A DNA stretch of 64,000 nucleotides from Desulfovibrio sp. UCD-KL4C (GTDB taxonomy: Bacteria > Desulfobacterota > Desulfovibrionia > Desulfovibrionales > Desulfovibrionaceae). Shown one piece after another: positions 45,399 through 56,392 of the stretch (its first letter is position 1; the number at the start of each line of letters is the position of its first letter). The notes beneath the pieces are model-generated. The model saw only the letters and a program-made list of their open reading frames with translations, had not been told where the DNA came from and made no database searches. The stretch is from positions 186,001 to 250,000 of the forward strand of contig NZ_VCNC01000004.1 in assembly GCF_006210265.1 (NCBI RefSeq). Reading direction: 5' to 3'. The position numbers and the translations under genes were made by a program.

Positions 45399-46523
45399 AT
45401 GAGCGAATTGAGTTTTATGGAAAAGTTGATGGATGGGGTTGAGGTGGAGTGGAAGGCGTTGGGGGAACTCGCTGAAAATCTAGATTCAATGCGTAAACCG
45501 ATTAAGAGTGGATTAAGAGATTCAGGTAAAATACCATATTACGGGGCATCGGGCATTGTTGATTATGTTAAAGATTATATCTTTGATGGTGACTTTTTAC
45601 TTGTCTCCGAAGATGGTGCAAATTTGATCGCAAGGAATACACCAATAGCATTTAGTATTAGCGGAAAAAGTTGGGTGAACAATCACGCTCATGTGCTTAG
45701 GTTTAAGACATACGCTGAACGACGCTATATTGAGTATTATCTAAACAGCATTGATCTGACACCATACATCTCCGGTGCAGCACAGCCAAAGCTTAACAAA
45801 AAGAACTTGGAGAGCATTTGTATTCCAAACCCTTCTCTTGAAGAGAAAGAACGTATCGTCCGCATGCTGGACGCATTCACCGAGCTTACCACCGAGCTTA
45901 CCACCGAGCTTACCGCTCGCAAAAAACAATACAACTATTATCGTGACCAGTTGTTGAGTTTTGAAGAAGGGGAAATGGAGTGGAAGGCGTTGGGGGAAGT
46001 GCTTCACATGCGTGCTGGAAAGCATATATCAGCAAGTAAAATCTCGCCAAGTTATAATGATGAATATTTTTATCCATGTTTCGGAGGTAATGGAGTTCGT
46101 GGCTTTGTTAAAGAGCAAAGCCATGATGGAGAGCATTTGCTAATTGGTAGGCAAGGTGCACTTTGCGGGAATGTTCAGCGAATGAAAGGTCAGTTTTATG
46201 CAACTGAACATGCTGTAGTTGTTACGACTAGTAATGAAATAGATATTGACTGGGCTTTCCATGTGCTAACCGTTATGAATTTAAACCAATATGCCTCTCA
46301 GTCTGCTCAACCTGGCCTCGCAGTAGGGAAATTACAAGGGTTAAAGATTCTTTTACCTACTATAGATGAGCAGAAACGCGTTGCATACATTCTAGATAAA
46401 TTTGACGCCCTGACCACCTCCCTCACCGATGGTCTACCCCGCGAAATTGAATTGCGCCAAAAGCAATACGAGTATTACCGCGACTTGATGTTGAGTTTTT
46501 CCAAGTCTAAGGTAGAGGCGTAA
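45399..46523 (+). CDS. hsdS: Type I restriction specificity subunit HsdS
   Basis: Determines the bipartite DNA target. 374 residues with two target-recognition domains (about 15-140 and 195-325) and two similar helical spacers (LEEKERIVRMLDAF and DEQKRVAYILDKFDAL), each leading into a KKQYNYYRDQLL or QKQYEYYRDLML segment. The central spacer contains three copies of a TELT-type tetrapeptide encoded by exact 12-bp repeats, as in EcoR124-type subunits where repeat number sets the gap in the target. I use the ATG at 45399, one base after the fic stop. Confidence 0.95.
   Translation: MSELSFMEKLMDGVEVEWKALGELAENLDSMRKPIKSGLRDSGKIPYYGASGIVDYVKDYIFDGDFLLVSEDGANLIARNTPIAFSISGKSWVNNHAHVLRFKTYAERRYIEYYLNSIDLTPYISGAAQPKLNKKNLESICIPNPSLEEKERIVRMLDAFTELTTELTTELTARKKQYNYYRDQLLSFEEGEMEWKALGEVLHMRAGKHISASKISPSYNDEYFYPCFGGNGVRGFVKEQSHDGEHLLIGRQGALCGNVQRMKGQFYATEHAVVVTTSNEIDIDWAFHVLTVMNLNQYASQSAQPGLAVGKLQGLKILLPTIDEQKRVAYILDKFDALTTSLTDGLPREIELRQKQYEYYRDLMLSFSKSKVEA
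45879..45914 (+). repeat. Three 12-bp repeats in the hsdS central spacer
   Basis: ACCGAGCTTACC occurs three times in perfect tandem (45879, 45891, 45903). Each unit adds four residues to the helical spacer between the two recognition domains. Slippage would change the number without breaking the frame and alter the spacing of the recognised half-sites. Confidence 0.9.
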
Positions 46524-46524
46524 G

Positions 46525-47652
46525 ATGAACAAAACACTAACAGAAATAGCTCAGGAGCTTAAGGATAACCCTAAAAAGGTACAGCTGATCTACGCCTTTA
46601 ATGGAGTGGGTAAAACGCGGCTTTCACGTGAGTTTAAAGAACTCATTATGCCAAAAGGTGTAGAGAGTGACGAAACGGATGATCGTCGCACAACTGTTCT
46701 TTATTACAATGTCTTCACGGAAGACTTGTTCTATTGGGCTAATGACCTTGAGGGTGATGCCGAAAGAAAATTGAAAATTCAGCCCAATGCTTACACTCAG
46801 TGGGTGTTGCAGGACCAGGGGCAGGATCAGAATACGATCAGCAATTTTCAACACTATACTAGTGACAAATTAACTCCTTACTTTAATAATGATTTTTCTG
46901 AGGTTACATTCTCGTTTGGGCGTGGCAATGCTGTGCGAACCGAAAATATTAAAATTTCCAAAGGCGAAGAAAGTAACTTTATTTGGAGTATTTTTTACAG
47001 CCTTATTGAGCAAGTAGTTCATGAACTAAATATTACCGATTCTGACGATCGATCTACAGATCAATATAATAATCTGGAATATATTTTCATTGATGATCCT
47101 GTGAGCTCATTGGACGAAAATCATTTGATTGAGTTGGCAGTGCAGCTGGCTCAACAGATAAAATCTAGTAATTTTACTGGTGATAGAGGGCTAAAGTTTA
47201 TAATCTCAACGCACAGCCCGCTTTTTTACAATGTTCTTTGCAATGAATTGGGTGTGAAATCTGGTTACATCTTAAGGCGAAATGAGGATGAGACATTTGA
47301 ACTTGATCCCAAAAAAGGAGATTCAAATCAGAGTTTTTCCTATCACCTTTACTTAAAACAATGTATTGAGCAGGCCATTTCTGAAAATTCAGTTCAAAAA
47401 TATCATTTCACTTTGCTACGCAATTTATATGAGAAAACAGCAACATTTTTAGGTTATCCTAGATGGTCAGAATTATTGCCCGACGATAAACAGACTTATT
47501 TTAATCGCGTTATTCAATTTACAAGTCATTCGACCTTGTCGAATAACGTTGTCGCTGAACCAACTCCACAAGAGAAGGAAATTGTTAGCTTTTTGCTTGG
47601 GCATTTGAAAACTAACTACGGCTATTGGCTACAGGAAGAAGAAAATGATTAG
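46525..47652 (+). CDS. prrC: PrrC anticodon nuclease
   Basis: RNase kept silent by the type IC restriction complex and released when a phage inhibits it, cutting tRNA-Lys in the anticodon loop. 375 residues; ABC-type ATPase part with Walker [10 protein letters not shown] (23-31), signature SKGEES (145-150) and Walker [12 protein letters not shown] (187-197); the nuclease triad is R299, E303 ([10 protein letters not shown]) and H335 (FTSHSTLS), matching Arg320/Glu324/His356 of E. coli PrrC. The gene sits between hsdS and hsdR, exactly as in the prr locus, and overlaps hsdR by 8 bp. Apparently intact. Confidence 0.95.
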   Translation: MNKTLTEIAQELKDNPKKVQLIYAFNGVGKTRLSREFKELIMPKGVESDETDDRRTTVLYYNVFTEDLFYWANDLEGDAERKLKIQPNAYTQWVLQDQGQDQNTISNFQHYTSDKLTPYFNNDFSEVTFSFGRGNAVRTENIKISKGEESNFIWSIFYSLIEQVVHELNITDSDDRSTDQYNNLEYIFIDDPVSSLDENHLIELAVQLAQQIKSSNFTGDRGLKFIISTHSPLFYNVLCNELGVKSGYILRRNEDETFELDPKKGDSNQSFSYHLYLKQCIEQAISENSVQKYHFTLLRNLYEKTATFLGYPRWSELLPDDKQTYFNRVIQFTSHSTLSNNVVAEPTPQEKEIVSFLLGHLKTNYGYWLQEEEND

Positions 47653-50600
47653 TGAAACCAAACCAATTGTAGAATCAAAAAATTTCATTGTTTTAGACAA
47701 ATATACCAAGGAATGGGAGGTCTGCGAAACCTACCAAAGTGAGTACGATTTAGAGTCTGAACTTATCGCTGACTTGCAAAATCAGGGCTACGAATATTTA
47801 TCTGGCTTAAACTCTTTCGAAAAAATGTTGTCCAATGTGCGTGAACAGCTGCAGGTCTTGAACACGATGCAGTTTTCGAACGATGAATGGATACGCTTTG
47901 TCAAAAACTATCTGGATAAACCCAGCGATTCCATTGTCGATAAAACTCGTAAAATCCATGATGACTATATTCATGACTTTGTCTTTGATGACGGACATAT
48001 ACAGAACATATATCTTGTGGATAAGAAAAATATTGCCCGCAATAAAGTTCAGGTAATCAAACAGTTTGAGCAAGCAGGAAGCCACGCCAACCGTTATGAT
48101 GTGACTATACTCGTTAACGGTTTGCCCTTGGTGCAGATTGAGTTGAAAAAACGCGGAGTGGCGATTCGTGAAGCCTTTAATCAGGTGCACCGTTACAGCA
48201 AGGAGAGCTTTAACAGCGAACATTCCTTGTATAAATATTTACAGATTTTTGTGATTTCAAACGGAACGGATAGTCGCTATTTTCCCAACACCACGAAGCG
48301 AAGTAAAAACAGCTTTGACTTCACCATGAACTGGGCAAAGGCCGACAATAGTCTAATCAAAGATCTGAAAGATTTTACGGCTACTTTTCTTCAGAAAAAA
48401 ACTTTGCTTAATGTGCTGCTGCATTATTCGGTGTTTGATGTCACTGATACTCTGCTGGTGATGCGTCCGTATCAGATTGCGGCAACGGAGCGTGTCTTGT
48501 GGAAGGTGAAAAGCTCCTATGAAGCAAAGAGCTGGAGTGATCCCGAAAGCGGCGGTTATATCTGGCATACTACCGGTTCCGGCAAAACCTTAACCAGTTT
48601 TAAGGCGGCGCGTTTGGCGACTGAGGTGGAGTTCATTGATAAGGTGTTTTTTGTCGTCGACCGAAAAGATCTGGATTACCAAACCATGAAAGAATATCAG
48701 CGCTTTTCGCCTGATAGTGTGAATGGTTCTGACAGCACATTAGGTTTAAAGCGCAATCTGGATAAAGACGACAACAAGATTATTGTAACCACTATTCAGA
48801 AGCTTAACAACCTGATGAAAGGTGAAAGTGACCTGCCTATTTATAACAAGCAGGTGGTGTTTATTTTTGATGAATGTCATCGCAGTCAGTTTGGTGAAGC
48901 ACAGAAAAACCTGAAGAGAAAATTTAAAAAGTTTTATCAGTTCGGTTTTACCGGCACGCCTATCTTTCCACCAAATGCCCTTGGTGCGGAGACCACGCAA
49001 AGCGTATTTGGCTGTGAGCTGCACTCGTATGTAATCACTGACGCCATTCGCGATGAAAAGGTCTTGAAGTTTAAGGTGGACTATAACGATGTACGTCCAC
49101 ACTTCAAGGCGATTGAAAGCGAGCTGGATGAGAAAAAGCTTAATGCGGCGGAAACCCCACAGGCCTTGTTGCACCCTGACCGTGTCAAGGAAGTCACGCA
49201 ATATATCCTGAATAATTTTAGGCAGAAAACACATCGTCTAAAATCCGGTACGAAAGGCTTCAATTCCATGTTTGCCGTGAGTAGTGTGGATGCGGCTAAG
49301 CTTTACTACGAGTCGTTCAAGCAATTGCAAAAAGACAGTGATAAGCCACTTAAAGTGGCCACTATCTTTTCGTTTGCGGCCAATGAAGAGCAGGATGCTA
49401 TAGGTGATATTGCGGATGAGGGTTTTGAGCTTTCAGCCATGGACAGCAGTGCTAAAGAGTTCTTAAGTGCGGCTATTGCCGACTATAACACCCTGTTTAA
49501 AACTAATTTTGGCGTGGACAGCAGAGGTTTCCAAAACTATTACCGCGACCTTGCTAAGCGTGTGAAAAGTCAGGATGTTGATCTACTGATTGTGGTGGGG
49601 ATGTTTCTTACCGGCTTTGATGCTCATACGCTGAATACTCTGTTTGTTGATAAGAATTTGCGCTATCACGGCCTGATACAAGCCTATTCGCGTACCAATC
49701 GCATCTATGATGCCACCAAGACCTTTGGCAATATCGTCACCTTCCGTGATCTGGAGCAGGCCACGATCGATGCTATTACTCTGTTCGGCGATAAAAACAC
49801 CAAAAACGTGGTTTTGGAGAAAAGTTATAAAGAGTACATGGAAGGCTTTACCGATGTGGTAACTGGTGAAGCACGACGCGGCTATATGGAAGTGGTAACA
49901 GAATTGCGGCGGCGTTTTCCCAACCCGGATAAGATTGAAAAAGAGTCAGACAAAAAAGCCTTCGCGAAACTGTTTGGCGAATATTTGCGGGTGGAGAATG
50001 TACTGCAAAACTACGATGAATTTGCCAGTCTGAAAGCTTTGCAAAGTGTAGACATGACCGACTCGGAAGCGGTTGAGGCATTTAAGGCCCTGCATTATTT
50101 AAACGATGAAGAATTAAAAGCTATGCAGGATATCAAGATGCCTGCTGATCGCAAAATTCAGGATTATCGCTCTACTTACAACGATATTCGCGATTGGTTA
50201 CGCCGTGAAAAAGCAGGTGCAGAAAAAGCCGAGTCCACAATCGATTGGGATGATGTTGTCTTTGAAGTGGACCTGCTCAAATCTCAAGAGATTAACCTCG
50301 ACTATATTCTGGAGCTAATTTTTGAAAACAGTAAGAAGGTTAAAGACAAGGCCGCGCTGGTTGAAGACGTGCGTCGAGTGATTCGTGCCAGCCTTGGCAA
50401 TCGCGCAAAAGAGAATTTGTTGGTTGATTTTATCAACCAAACCGACCTTGACCGAATCGGTGATAAGGCCAGTGTTATTGATGCTTTTTTTACTTTTGCC
50501 CAAGCGGAACAAAAACGAGAAGCAGAAGAATTAATTGGCTCTGAAGATTTGAATAAAGATGCTGCAAAACGTTATCTCGTTACCTCATTAAAGAGGGAGT

Positions 50601-50746
50601 TTGCCAGTGACAATGGAACAGAGCTCAATTCCGTTCTGCCTAAGATGAGCCCACTAAACCCACAGTATCTTCCCAAAAAACATAGTGTTTTCCAAAAAAT
50701 AGCCGCTTTTGTTGAAAAATTTAAGGGCGTGGGTGGCGAGGTTTAA
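47645..50746 (+). CDS. hsdR: Type I restriction endonuclease/translocase subunit HsdR
   Basis: ATP-driven DNA translocase and nuclease of the restriction complex. 1033 residues: N-terminal PD-(D/E)XK nuclease ([18 protein letters not shown] near 150-170), SF2 helicase with Walker [16 protein letters not shown]-type box [11 protein letters not shown], motif GFTGTPI, and the second RecA domain ([21 protein letters not shown]), then a helical C-terminal part. It starts inside the end of prrC. Completes the operon hsdM-fic-hsdS-prrC-hsdR; a terminator follows. Confidence 0.96.
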   Translation: MISETKPIVESKNFIVLDKYTKEWEVCETYQSEYDLESELIADLQNQGYEYLSGLNSFEKMLSNVREQLQVLNTMQFSNDEWIRFVKNYLDKPSDSIVDKTRKIHDDYIHDFVFDDGHIQNIYLVDKKNIARNKVQVIKQFEQAGSHANRYDVTILVNGLPLVQIELKKRGVAIREAFNQVHRYSKESFNSEHSLYKYLQIFVISNGTDSRYFPNTTKRSKNSFDFTMNWAKADNSLIKDLKDFTATFLQKKTLLNVLLHYSVFDVTDTLLVMRPYQIAATERVLWKVKSSYEAKSWSDPESGGYIWHTTGSGKTLTSFKAARLATEVEFIDKVFFVVDRKDLDYQTMKEYQRFSPDSVNGSDSTLGLKRNLDKDDNKIIVTTIQKLNNLMKGESDLPIYNKQVVFIFDECHRSQFGEAQKNLKRKFKKFYQFGFTGTPIFPPNALGAETTQSVFGCELHSYVITDAIRDEKVLKFKVDYNDVRPHFKAIESELDEKKLNAAETPQALLHPDRVKEVTQYILNNFRQKTHRLKSGTKGFNSMFAVSSVDAAKLYYESFKQLQKDSDKPLKVATIFSFAANEEQDAIGDIADEGFELSAMDSSAKEFLSAAIADYNTLFKTNFGVDSRGFQNYYRDLAKRVKSQDVDLLIVVGMFLTGFDAHTLNTLFVDKNLRYHGLIQAYSRTNRIYDATKTFGNIVTFRDLEQATIDAITLFGDKNTKNVVLEKSYKEYMEGFTDVVTGEARRGYMEVVTELRRRFPNPDKIEKESDKKAFAKLFGEYLRVENVLQNYDEFASLKALQSVDMTDSEAVEAFKALHYLNDEELKAMQDIKMPADRKIQDYRSTYNDIRDWLRREKAGAEKAESTIDWDDVVFEVDLLKSQEINLDYILELIFENSKKVKDKAALVEDVRRVIRASLGNRAKENLLVDFINQTDLDRIGDKASVIDAFFTFAQAEQKREAEELIGSEDLNKDAAKRYLVTSLKREFASDNGTELNSVLPKMSPLNPQYLPKKHSVFQKIAAFVEKFKGVGGEV

Positions 50747-50834
50747 TACATAATGAAGGAAGCTAGGAAGTCACTCTTTGCGCAGTCTTCCGGTTTTGAT
50801 CAGTTAAGAATTGTAGGAAATATCCATGAATTTT

Positions 50835-50866
50835 AAACCCCGCCGTGTGAATACGGCGGGGTTTTT
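50835..50866 (+). terminator. Rho-independent terminator of the hsd operon
   Basis: AAACCCCGCCG and CGGCGGGGTTT form an 11-bp stem with an 8-base loop, followed by TTTTTG. It lies 89 bp after hsdR. The remainder of the gap up to 50979 shows no gene. Confidence 0.9.
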
Positions 50867-50979
50867 GTTGTTATAAACGTATTGCATTCAACTTCAAGCA
50901 GCGGTTATTGACAACACAATGTGTGTCTTTCATAAACTAAGAATGCCCGATGTCATGAAAAAATAGCCAGGAGTGAGTC

Positions 50980-52380
50980 GTGGATATCAGTGCTTGTTTA
51001 TCAAATTGGGGCTCAGTTGCTTCAATTGTCGGAGTTGGGCTTTGGTCTATCAGTCAGGCTGCTCTTAAAGGACTCAGGGGTTATGTTGACCTCAGAAAGA
51101 TCTCCGAGCAACAGTATCAAAGTCAGCTCAAGAAAGAGTTAGCTGATATTTTATTTTCACTAGCTAACGGGGGTGGTCCAAAAGCTAACCTATTGCGAAA
51201 TGGACTTTCAAGAGATGTTGACGTTGATTTTTTGTACAAGCTTGCCGATCAGTCTATTTTGGATGATATCTTATCCCTCTGTATTGCGCAGCTTTCTTCT
51301 GATTGGAGAAAATACAAAAAGAAACAATCTGCGCAATTGGAGAATATAAGAAATTGTTGCGGGGCAGATCGCGACGACCTATCCTCGGAGGAGTTTGAAG
51401 AATATATGAAGGCGGTCATGCCATTACTTTCTGTTAGCTTGTTTCGAGAGCTAGGGGCTGGTGACCGTGCTGTTCTTAATGAGTTTAGCCAGTTTGGAGA
51501 TAAGCTCGAGGGCGTCGTAGGAGTAATTAATTCCAAACTGGATTTTCTATGTGAGTGTAAGGAGAATAAGCAAGAATATGAATTTGATGCTGATTGTATA
51601 AGATGTTTCGCTTTTGTTAACTCCCTTTTATTTTTAAAGCGAGACCATATAAGAGAAATAATGTGTGAGGATACGGGTATAGTAGATGATTTTAGATATT
51701 TTTACGAACTCGATAAGTTTATTAATGACAACGACACGAATACTATTCTTGGATTAATTCTCAAGAGAGTGAGGGAGATCTCCGCAGATAGATATTCGTT
51801 TTTGTCTGATGAAATCTTGGCTGATGCCAGAACCCTGTGTTTTTTAATTTTAGTTTTGAAATCTGAGTTTAAAGAGTCTGAGATTTTAACCCACAAGGAT
51901 ACAAATATTTTTAAATGCGATTATCATGATGGTAAATTAAGGGATCTTGATGCAATGTTGTCTCCTTTGTTGAATAAACAATTTGAGCCTCAGGGTATTA
52001 AGCAATATTATTATGTGTTTGAAGATATGCCAGAGGCTGGATTTACCCGCATTGGAAATAAAGCCGATGCATGTAATGCCGTTTTTAATTCTCTATACAA
52101 TGTTGATTTTGATACAGCTAAACTTGATGATGAGGAGAGAAGAAGATTTAATATTTTTGGTGAAGCTGCTGATGAAGTCAGAATGGATAAGTCTCCCCAT
52201 TATTTTTTTATGGTCTTTCCCAATAGCAATAGCCTTGATATCTCCAACGCATTGTCTGAGGTTTTTCCCCAAGTTGTTTTTGTGAATAAGTATTCTGATG
52301 ATGGTGCACTTAAAATTGTAGACGAAGACACTTTTTCGGCCCTAGCGGATAAAATGGCATTATTTTTAGGTGATGAATAA
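50980..52380 (+). CDS. Unknown protein, first gene of the MoxR/FGE module
   Basis: A 466-residue protein with a GTG start behind CAGGAGTG. Residues 9-30 are hydrophobic (WGSVASIVGVGLWSISQAAL) and may be a membrane anchor; the rest is mostly helical and acidic, with a short alpha/beta part near the end (HYFFMVFPNSNSL, FPQVVFVNKYS). I do not recognise the family. It overlaps the MoxR gene by 8 bp, so it belongs to the same unit. In published descriptions of MoxR/vWA-based conflict systems a third, poorly conserved partner protein is usual; this may be that partner or the effector. Confidence 0.7.
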   Translation: MDISACLSNWGSVASIVGVGLWSISQAALKGLRGYVDLRKISEQQYQSQLKKELADILFSLANGGGPKANLLRNGLSRDVDVDFLYKLADQSILDDILSLCIAQLSSDWRKYKKKQSAQLENIRNCCGADRDDLSSEEFEEYMKAVMPLLSVSLFRELGAGDRAVLNEFSQFGDKLEGVVGVINSKLDFLCECKENKQEYEFDADCIRCFAFVNSLLFLKRDHIREIMCEDTGIVDDFRYFYELDKFINDNDTNTILGLILKRVREISADRYSFLSDEILADARTLCFLILVLKSEFKESEILTHKDTNIFKCDYHDGKLRDLDAMLSPLLNKQFEPQGIKQYYYVFEDMPEAGFTRIGNKADACNAVFNSLYNVDFDTAKLDDEERRRFNIFGEAADEVRMDKSPHYFFMVFPNSNSLDISNALSEVFPQVVFVNKYSDDGALKIVDEDTFSALADKMALFLGDE

Positions 52381-53311
52381 TAAAATAAGGCTGGTGAACG
52401 AAATGGATTATTTTTGGGATGAAAAGCATAAATTTGCAATCAAGGCCGCGATTAAAGCAAAACGCCCTTTACTTGTTCGCGGGGAGCCTGGTGTGGGCAA
52501 AAGCACGCTTGCTAAAGCTGCGGCATTTAATTTGCTGAACAGGTATTATATTTCTGAGACTGTAACCGCAAGCACTGAGGCAAACGATCTGCTTTGGCAG
52601 TTCGATGCGGTTCAACGCCTTGGAGACGCACAGGTATCAAAATCAGATAGCACGATCACACTCGACAAAGAGAAGTATATTGCTCCAGGAATATTATGGT
52701 GGGCATACCAGCCAGAAGAAGCGTTAAAGCGGTATGGAGATTGTTCAGGAGGATGTTCTCCCTCAATTAAAATAATGGAAGAATTGAGAATTGGTAATGA
52801 AAATTCTAAAAGTGATTCTGGCACTAGGACCAATGGGTGGGTTGTTCTGATCGACGAAATAGACAAGGCGGATGCTAACGTACCGAATTCGTTGCTGGAA
52901 GCTTTTGCAGAGAATGGTTTTACAGTCCCATATTTAAAGAATGCGGTGGAGTTAGATACTGATTTGGGCCAGCCTCTTATAATAATTACTACGAATGAGG
53001 ACCGGCAGCTTCCTCCTGCATTCTTGCGCCGTTGTTTTGTTCTTCATATGGAAATACCGGACGAGTCAGATGAGGCCGTTAAATGGTTGCTGGATCGTGC
53101 TGGGGCGTGCAGTGATATTGATGTTGATCCTAAGACGTTGCAGTATCTTGCTGTAAAGGTTGTTGATGATCGGGAGAGAAGTTCGGGGCCACATAGGCCA
53201 GGCTTGAGCGAATTTTTGGATCTTGCCCGTGTTTTTTCGTTGTCGCCCAAGATCTCCTCGGCAGAATTGGGAGAAAGCTTTTCCTTTGTCCTTCAAAAAA
53301 ACGCGCGATAG
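52373..53311 (+). CDS. MoxR-type AAA+ ATPase
   Basis: A chaperone-like AAA+ ATPase that usually works with a von Willebrand factor A domain protein. 312 residues: Walker A GEPGVGKST (about 37-45), Walker B VVLIDEIDKADANVPNSLL, sensor 1 IIITTNEDRQLPPAFLRR, sensor 2 GPHRPGLSEFLDLAR. The ATG at 52373 overlaps the preceding gene; GTG at 52370 is an alternative. It stops 6 bp before the large vWA-like/FGE gene. The set resembles the MoxR-vWA-partner conflict systems described for many bacteria. Confidence 0.88.
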   Translation: MNNKIRLVNEMDYFWDEKHKFAIKAAIKAKRPLLVRGEPGVGKSTLAKAAAFNLLNRYYISETVTASTEANDLLWQFDAVQRLGDAQVSKSDSTITLDKEKYIAPGILWWAYQPEEALKRYGDCSGGCSPSIKIMEELRIGNENSKSDSGTRTNGWVVLIDEIDKADANVPNSLLEAFAENGFTVPYLKNAVELDTDLGQPLIIITTNEDRQLPPAFLRRCFVLHMEIPDESDEAVKWLLDRAGACSDIDVDPKTLQYLAVKVVDDRERSSGPHRPGLSEFLDLARVFSLSPKISSAELGESFSFVLQKNAR

Positions 53312-53317
53312 CAATTC

Positions 53318-56290
53318 ATGGGCAACCGTAATTATAAACATACTTCAGGGCCAGTAGGACTCGCCGATATTGAGTTGCTGTTAAGAGAGTTTCCTAGTGG
53401 TGACCGGAAAGTAATCGGTGGTTTAGTTGGGTATGACTATTTTCCCGAAAGGGTTTTTCAAGGTGGAGGTGTCTCTGGTGGACAGCAGAATGATTTAATC
53501 CAGCAGAAGGAAGCCAGTGGGGGTGAATCAAATGAATTTCCAGAATCGACTGAAAAGCCGTTAAAGCCCAATTTTTGGTTTGTTGAATCTAGGAAACGGT
53601 TGGATAAGGATCGTCCGCCTTCATCCGACGGTATTGATTTCGGTAATGGAGAATTGCCAAAATTGAAATCATCTCCCCCCCCTCCTTTCTCTCCGATATC
53701 TTCATGGGCAAAGTTGTGGCCGATCATCAAAAAAGCTCTTCATGGGCGGAAGAAGTCCCGCCAGCCTGATGTGGTAAAGGCTGTCCGTATGCTTGCACGT
53801 GGGGCTTTCCTTCAAGAAATTCCTTTGAAAGAGTCGAACGTTTGGGCTCCATTCTCGCAGATTCTTGTTGACGTTCATTTGCGATTGTTTCCGTTCTGGA
53901 CTGATTTTCATATGGTTGTAAACGGTGTTTCCGATTTGGTTAGTAAATCAGGGCTTGAAAAGCATTTTATTCGATTTGGTCCGCTTGAGGATGCCATTAA
54001 TCACGAGCGGATGGAATATTACCCATTGCAAATTGATCCATATGGAGCTCCTTTACTTATCTTATCTGACTTAGGAGTTTATGGATCGGACAGTGATAGG
54101 GAAGATTGGTGTGAGTTTGGTCGCATGCTTCATGAGCAGGGCATTAATCCTGTTGTTTTGACTCCCGTTCCTGAACGTCTTTGGGATGATCGTCATAAGC
54201 ACCTCTACAAGATGATTTGCTGGGATGACTCCATGTCCTGTGCGACTGACGGACTGAGCAAGTCAGGCTTGCTGCCTACGGCTGAGAGTGTCCTCAAACT
54301 TTGTTCGTCAGCACTGCGTATAGAGCCGGGTTTGTTGCGAAAGGTAAGGCGTATTCTGCCCGGTGCGGATGTTGGAGTAGAAGGCCTTGTCTGGAACCAT
54401 CCTGATGTCATTAGAACTAGCTTGTCGTGCTCAATCAGGCCTGAAAAGATTGTTGCTTATCAGGATAGTCTTTGCCGCATTCAGAAAGATGCGGGGCAGC
54501 TCGGTAACGATTCGCTTCTCCTGATGAAGGCTCTCTTTGATAAATCTTTTCAGGTAATACAAGACTACCATACAGAGCTTCCTGTAGAGGTCCGCTTGGA
54601 GGAACAGCTTGTCCAGCATTCTTTGAAGTTGTGTTTTTCCAATGCTGGTAATGGTATAGGAGAGGATTTATCTGTTCTTCCGGAAGAGTTGGTCCATTAT
54701 CTGGGCTGGCTTAAAGAAGGTGCTATCAGTTTTGAAGATACGGACCACGAATCTGTACAGAATTGGATCAGACGTATGGGGATGCGACAAAATAGGTCTG
54801 TCCTTAATGTTTATGGAGCTGGTTATTTAAAGAGTGCCGTTGCCAATGCTTTTAAAGATCAACCTAAAGATCAACCGCTTCCTAAAATTATTGTAGAAGA
54901 CGATGTAAAGAAAGCCCGTGGTGAAGATCCAGTTCCGCCTAGGTTCTGGGAAGCTTTGCAATATGGCGAGCAACTTGTTTTTAGGATGAAGACTTCTCAT
55001 ACCAGTGCAGTGAGAGGGGAGACCCCGTTATTTTCTTTTTCCGCTCAGGAGAAATTGACCCTTTTTACTGGAGAGAAAGAAGATAATTTTGAATTAAAAG
55101 AGGGTTTACTATATCCACTAGAGAAATTATCGAAAGTAGTGGTCTCTTCTTCTAAGGAAGAGTTTGTCCTCTCCTTAGAACCCAAACCCGACTGGGCCGA
55201 ATCAATCTATCGCGATTTCACAGGCCTATACGCGACCCTACCTTTGAATGATTCCAAGATTCAATATGAACTTCCAACTGAAATAGATTTGATGAAGGGC
55301 TATTATAGTAGCATTGAGAAAGATGACCAGAATGATGAGCCTTTTAAGCTTAGTGCTTCCCAACTGAGTGGATCTGATTCTTTGAGTGGGGGCAGATCAC
55401 AGAATGGTTCCAGTTTGCTAAGTAAAATTATTCGTAAGCACTCTGGTGATAATTATGAAGAAGGCTTCTGGCTAAACCGCTCACAACTTGAGCAAATATT
55501 AGAATCAGGAGTTCCATATGTTTCATGGGCGGAAACATATGGCTTTGATCAATACGGGCTCTACGCAGAGCTAAATATTTTAGGCATTACCCAACGTATG
55601 CGCTGGATACAGCCCGGAATCTTTTTGATGGGGTCTCCCGAAGATGAGCCTGACCGTGATAATGATGAAAAGTTACATGCAGTTACTTTGACTAAAGGTT
55701 ATTGGCTTGCTGATACGGCTTGTACTCAGGAACTGTGGGAAAAGGTTATGGGTAATAATCTAAGCTATTTTAAAGGTGACGCGCGATTACCCGTTAAAAG
55801 TGTCTCATGGGGTGCTTGTCAGGAATTTTTACAAACCGCAAATAAGGAACTAAAAGGACTTAATCTCCAGTTCCCCACCGAAGCGCAATGGGAGTACGCC
55901 TGCCGTGCCGGAACAGAAACTCCTTTTTCATTTGGCGATAACATTAATACAGATCAAGTTAATTATAACGGAAACCATCCGTATAAAGATGCAGTGAAGG
56001 GTGAATATAGAAAGCACACTGTCGCTGTAAATGAACAGCCCTGCAACCAATGGGGGCTTTACCAGATGCACGGCAATGTATGGGAATGGTGCGCTGACTG
56101 GTATGGCAAGTATCAGCAAGAATCAATTAATGATCCTCAAGGTCCTGCAAATGGCGAGCTCCGTGTTATGCGTGGCGGCAGCTGGGTTAGCTACGGTAGG
56201 CACGTGCGTTCTGCCGCCCGTTACGGGTACAATCCCGACGTCCGTTACGACGATTTCGGGTTCCGTTTTTCCCTAGGCCAAAAGGGGTAG
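53318..56290 (+). CDS. vWA-like protein with C-terminal FGE (lectin-fold) variable domain
   Basis: A 990-residue protein. Residues 1-150 are Pro/Ser-rich and disordered. About 150-340 look like a degenerate vWA or SAV_2336-type domain (ILVDVHLRLFPFW in place of the metal site; LLILSDLGVYGSD; GINPVVLTPVPERLW). 340-730 are unassigned. About 735-990 form a formylglycine-generating-enzyme (FGE) type domain, a C-type lectin fold (RWIQPGIFLMGSPEDE, VSWGACQEFL, FPTEAQWEYACRAG, MHGNVWEWCADW, MRGGSW, GFRFSLGQKG). The last 40 residues are a DGR-type variable region. Such FGE domains are binding modules, not enzymes. Probable ligand-sensing arm of the MoxR system. Confidence 0.82.
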   Translation: MGNRNYKHTSGPVGLADIELLLREFPSGDRKVIGGLVGYDYFPERVFQGGGVSGGQQNDLIQQKEASGGESNEFPESTEKPLKPNFWFVESRKRLDKDRPPSSDGIDFGNGELPKLKSSPPPPFSPISSWAKLWPIIKKALHGRKKSRQPDVVKAVRMLARGAFLQEIPLKESNVWAPFSQILVDVHLRLFPFWTDFHMVVNGVSDLVSKSGLEKHFIRFGPLEDAINHERMEYYPLQIDPYGAPLLILSDLGVYGSDSDREDWCEFGRMLHEQGINPVVLTPVPERLWDDRHKHLYKMICWDDSMSCATDGLSKSGLLPTAESVLKLCSSALRIEPGLLRKVRRILPGADVGVEGLVWNHPDVIRTSLSCSIRPEKIVAYQDSLCRIQKDAGQLGNDSLLLMKALFDKSFQVIQDYHTELPVEVRLEEQLVQHSLKLCFSNAGNGIGEDLSVLPEELVHYLGWLKEGAISFEDTDHESVQNWIRRMGMRQNRSVLNVYGAGYLKSAVANAFKDQPKDQPLPKIIVEDDVKKARGEDPVPPRFWEALQYGEQLVFRMKTSHTSAVRGETPLFSFSAQEKLTLFTGEKEDNFELKEGLLYPLEKLSKVVVSSSKEEFVLSLEPKPDWAESIYRDFTGLYATLPLNDSKIQYELPTEIDLMKGYYSSIEKDDQNDEPFKLSASQLSGSDSLSGGRSQNGSSLLSKIIRKHSGDNYEEGFWLNRSQLEQILESGVPYVSWAETYGFDQYGLYAELNILGITQRMRWIQPGIFLMGSPEDEPDRDNDEKLHAVTLTKGYWLADTACTQELWEKVMGNNLSYFKGDARLPVKSVSWGACQEFLQTANKELKGLNLQFPTEAQWEYACRAGTETPFSFGDNINTDQVNYNGNHPYKDAVKGEYRKHTVAVNEQPCNQWGLYQMHGNVWEWCADWYGKYQQESINDPQGPANGELRVMRGGSWVSYGRHVRSAARYGYNPDVRYDDFGFRFSLGQKG

Positions 56291-56299
56291 CCGGAGGCG
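56168..56299 (+). repeat. DGR-type variable region VR1 and its conserved 3' tail
   Basis: Codons 56168-56257 differ from VR2 (57303-57392) at about 20 bases, nearly all in NNC codons where a template AAC would give both forms: TAC/CAC, CAC/ATC, GCC/CGC, TAC/GGC, GTC/GAC, GAC/AGC, TTC/GTC. Directly after, 42 bases (56258-56299) starting GGGTTCCGTTTTTCCCTAGG are identical in the two copies and would be the homing-initiation region. Confidence 0.8.
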
Positions 56300-56325
56300 C
56301 AAAAGGAAGAGGCGAGCCCCTGCCG

Positions 56326-56348
56326 GGCTGCGTGGCGGAGCAGCAGCC
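56326..56348 (+). repeat. Hairpin downstream of VR1
   Basis: GGCTGC and GCAGCC form a stem with an 11-base loop, 27 bp past the shared tail. The same hairpin follows VR2 at 57461-57483. Target-side hairpins just past the variable region are known from retroelement-diversified genes. Confidence 0.55.
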
Positions 56349-56392
56349 AAGGTCTGGGGCGGTAAGTTCTGTATAAACTGCAAGGATATTGT

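Noticed and set aside
45775-45957. Small protein with a PPSLPPSLP repeat
   Set aside because: It is the antiphase reading of the 12-bp repeats in hsdS.
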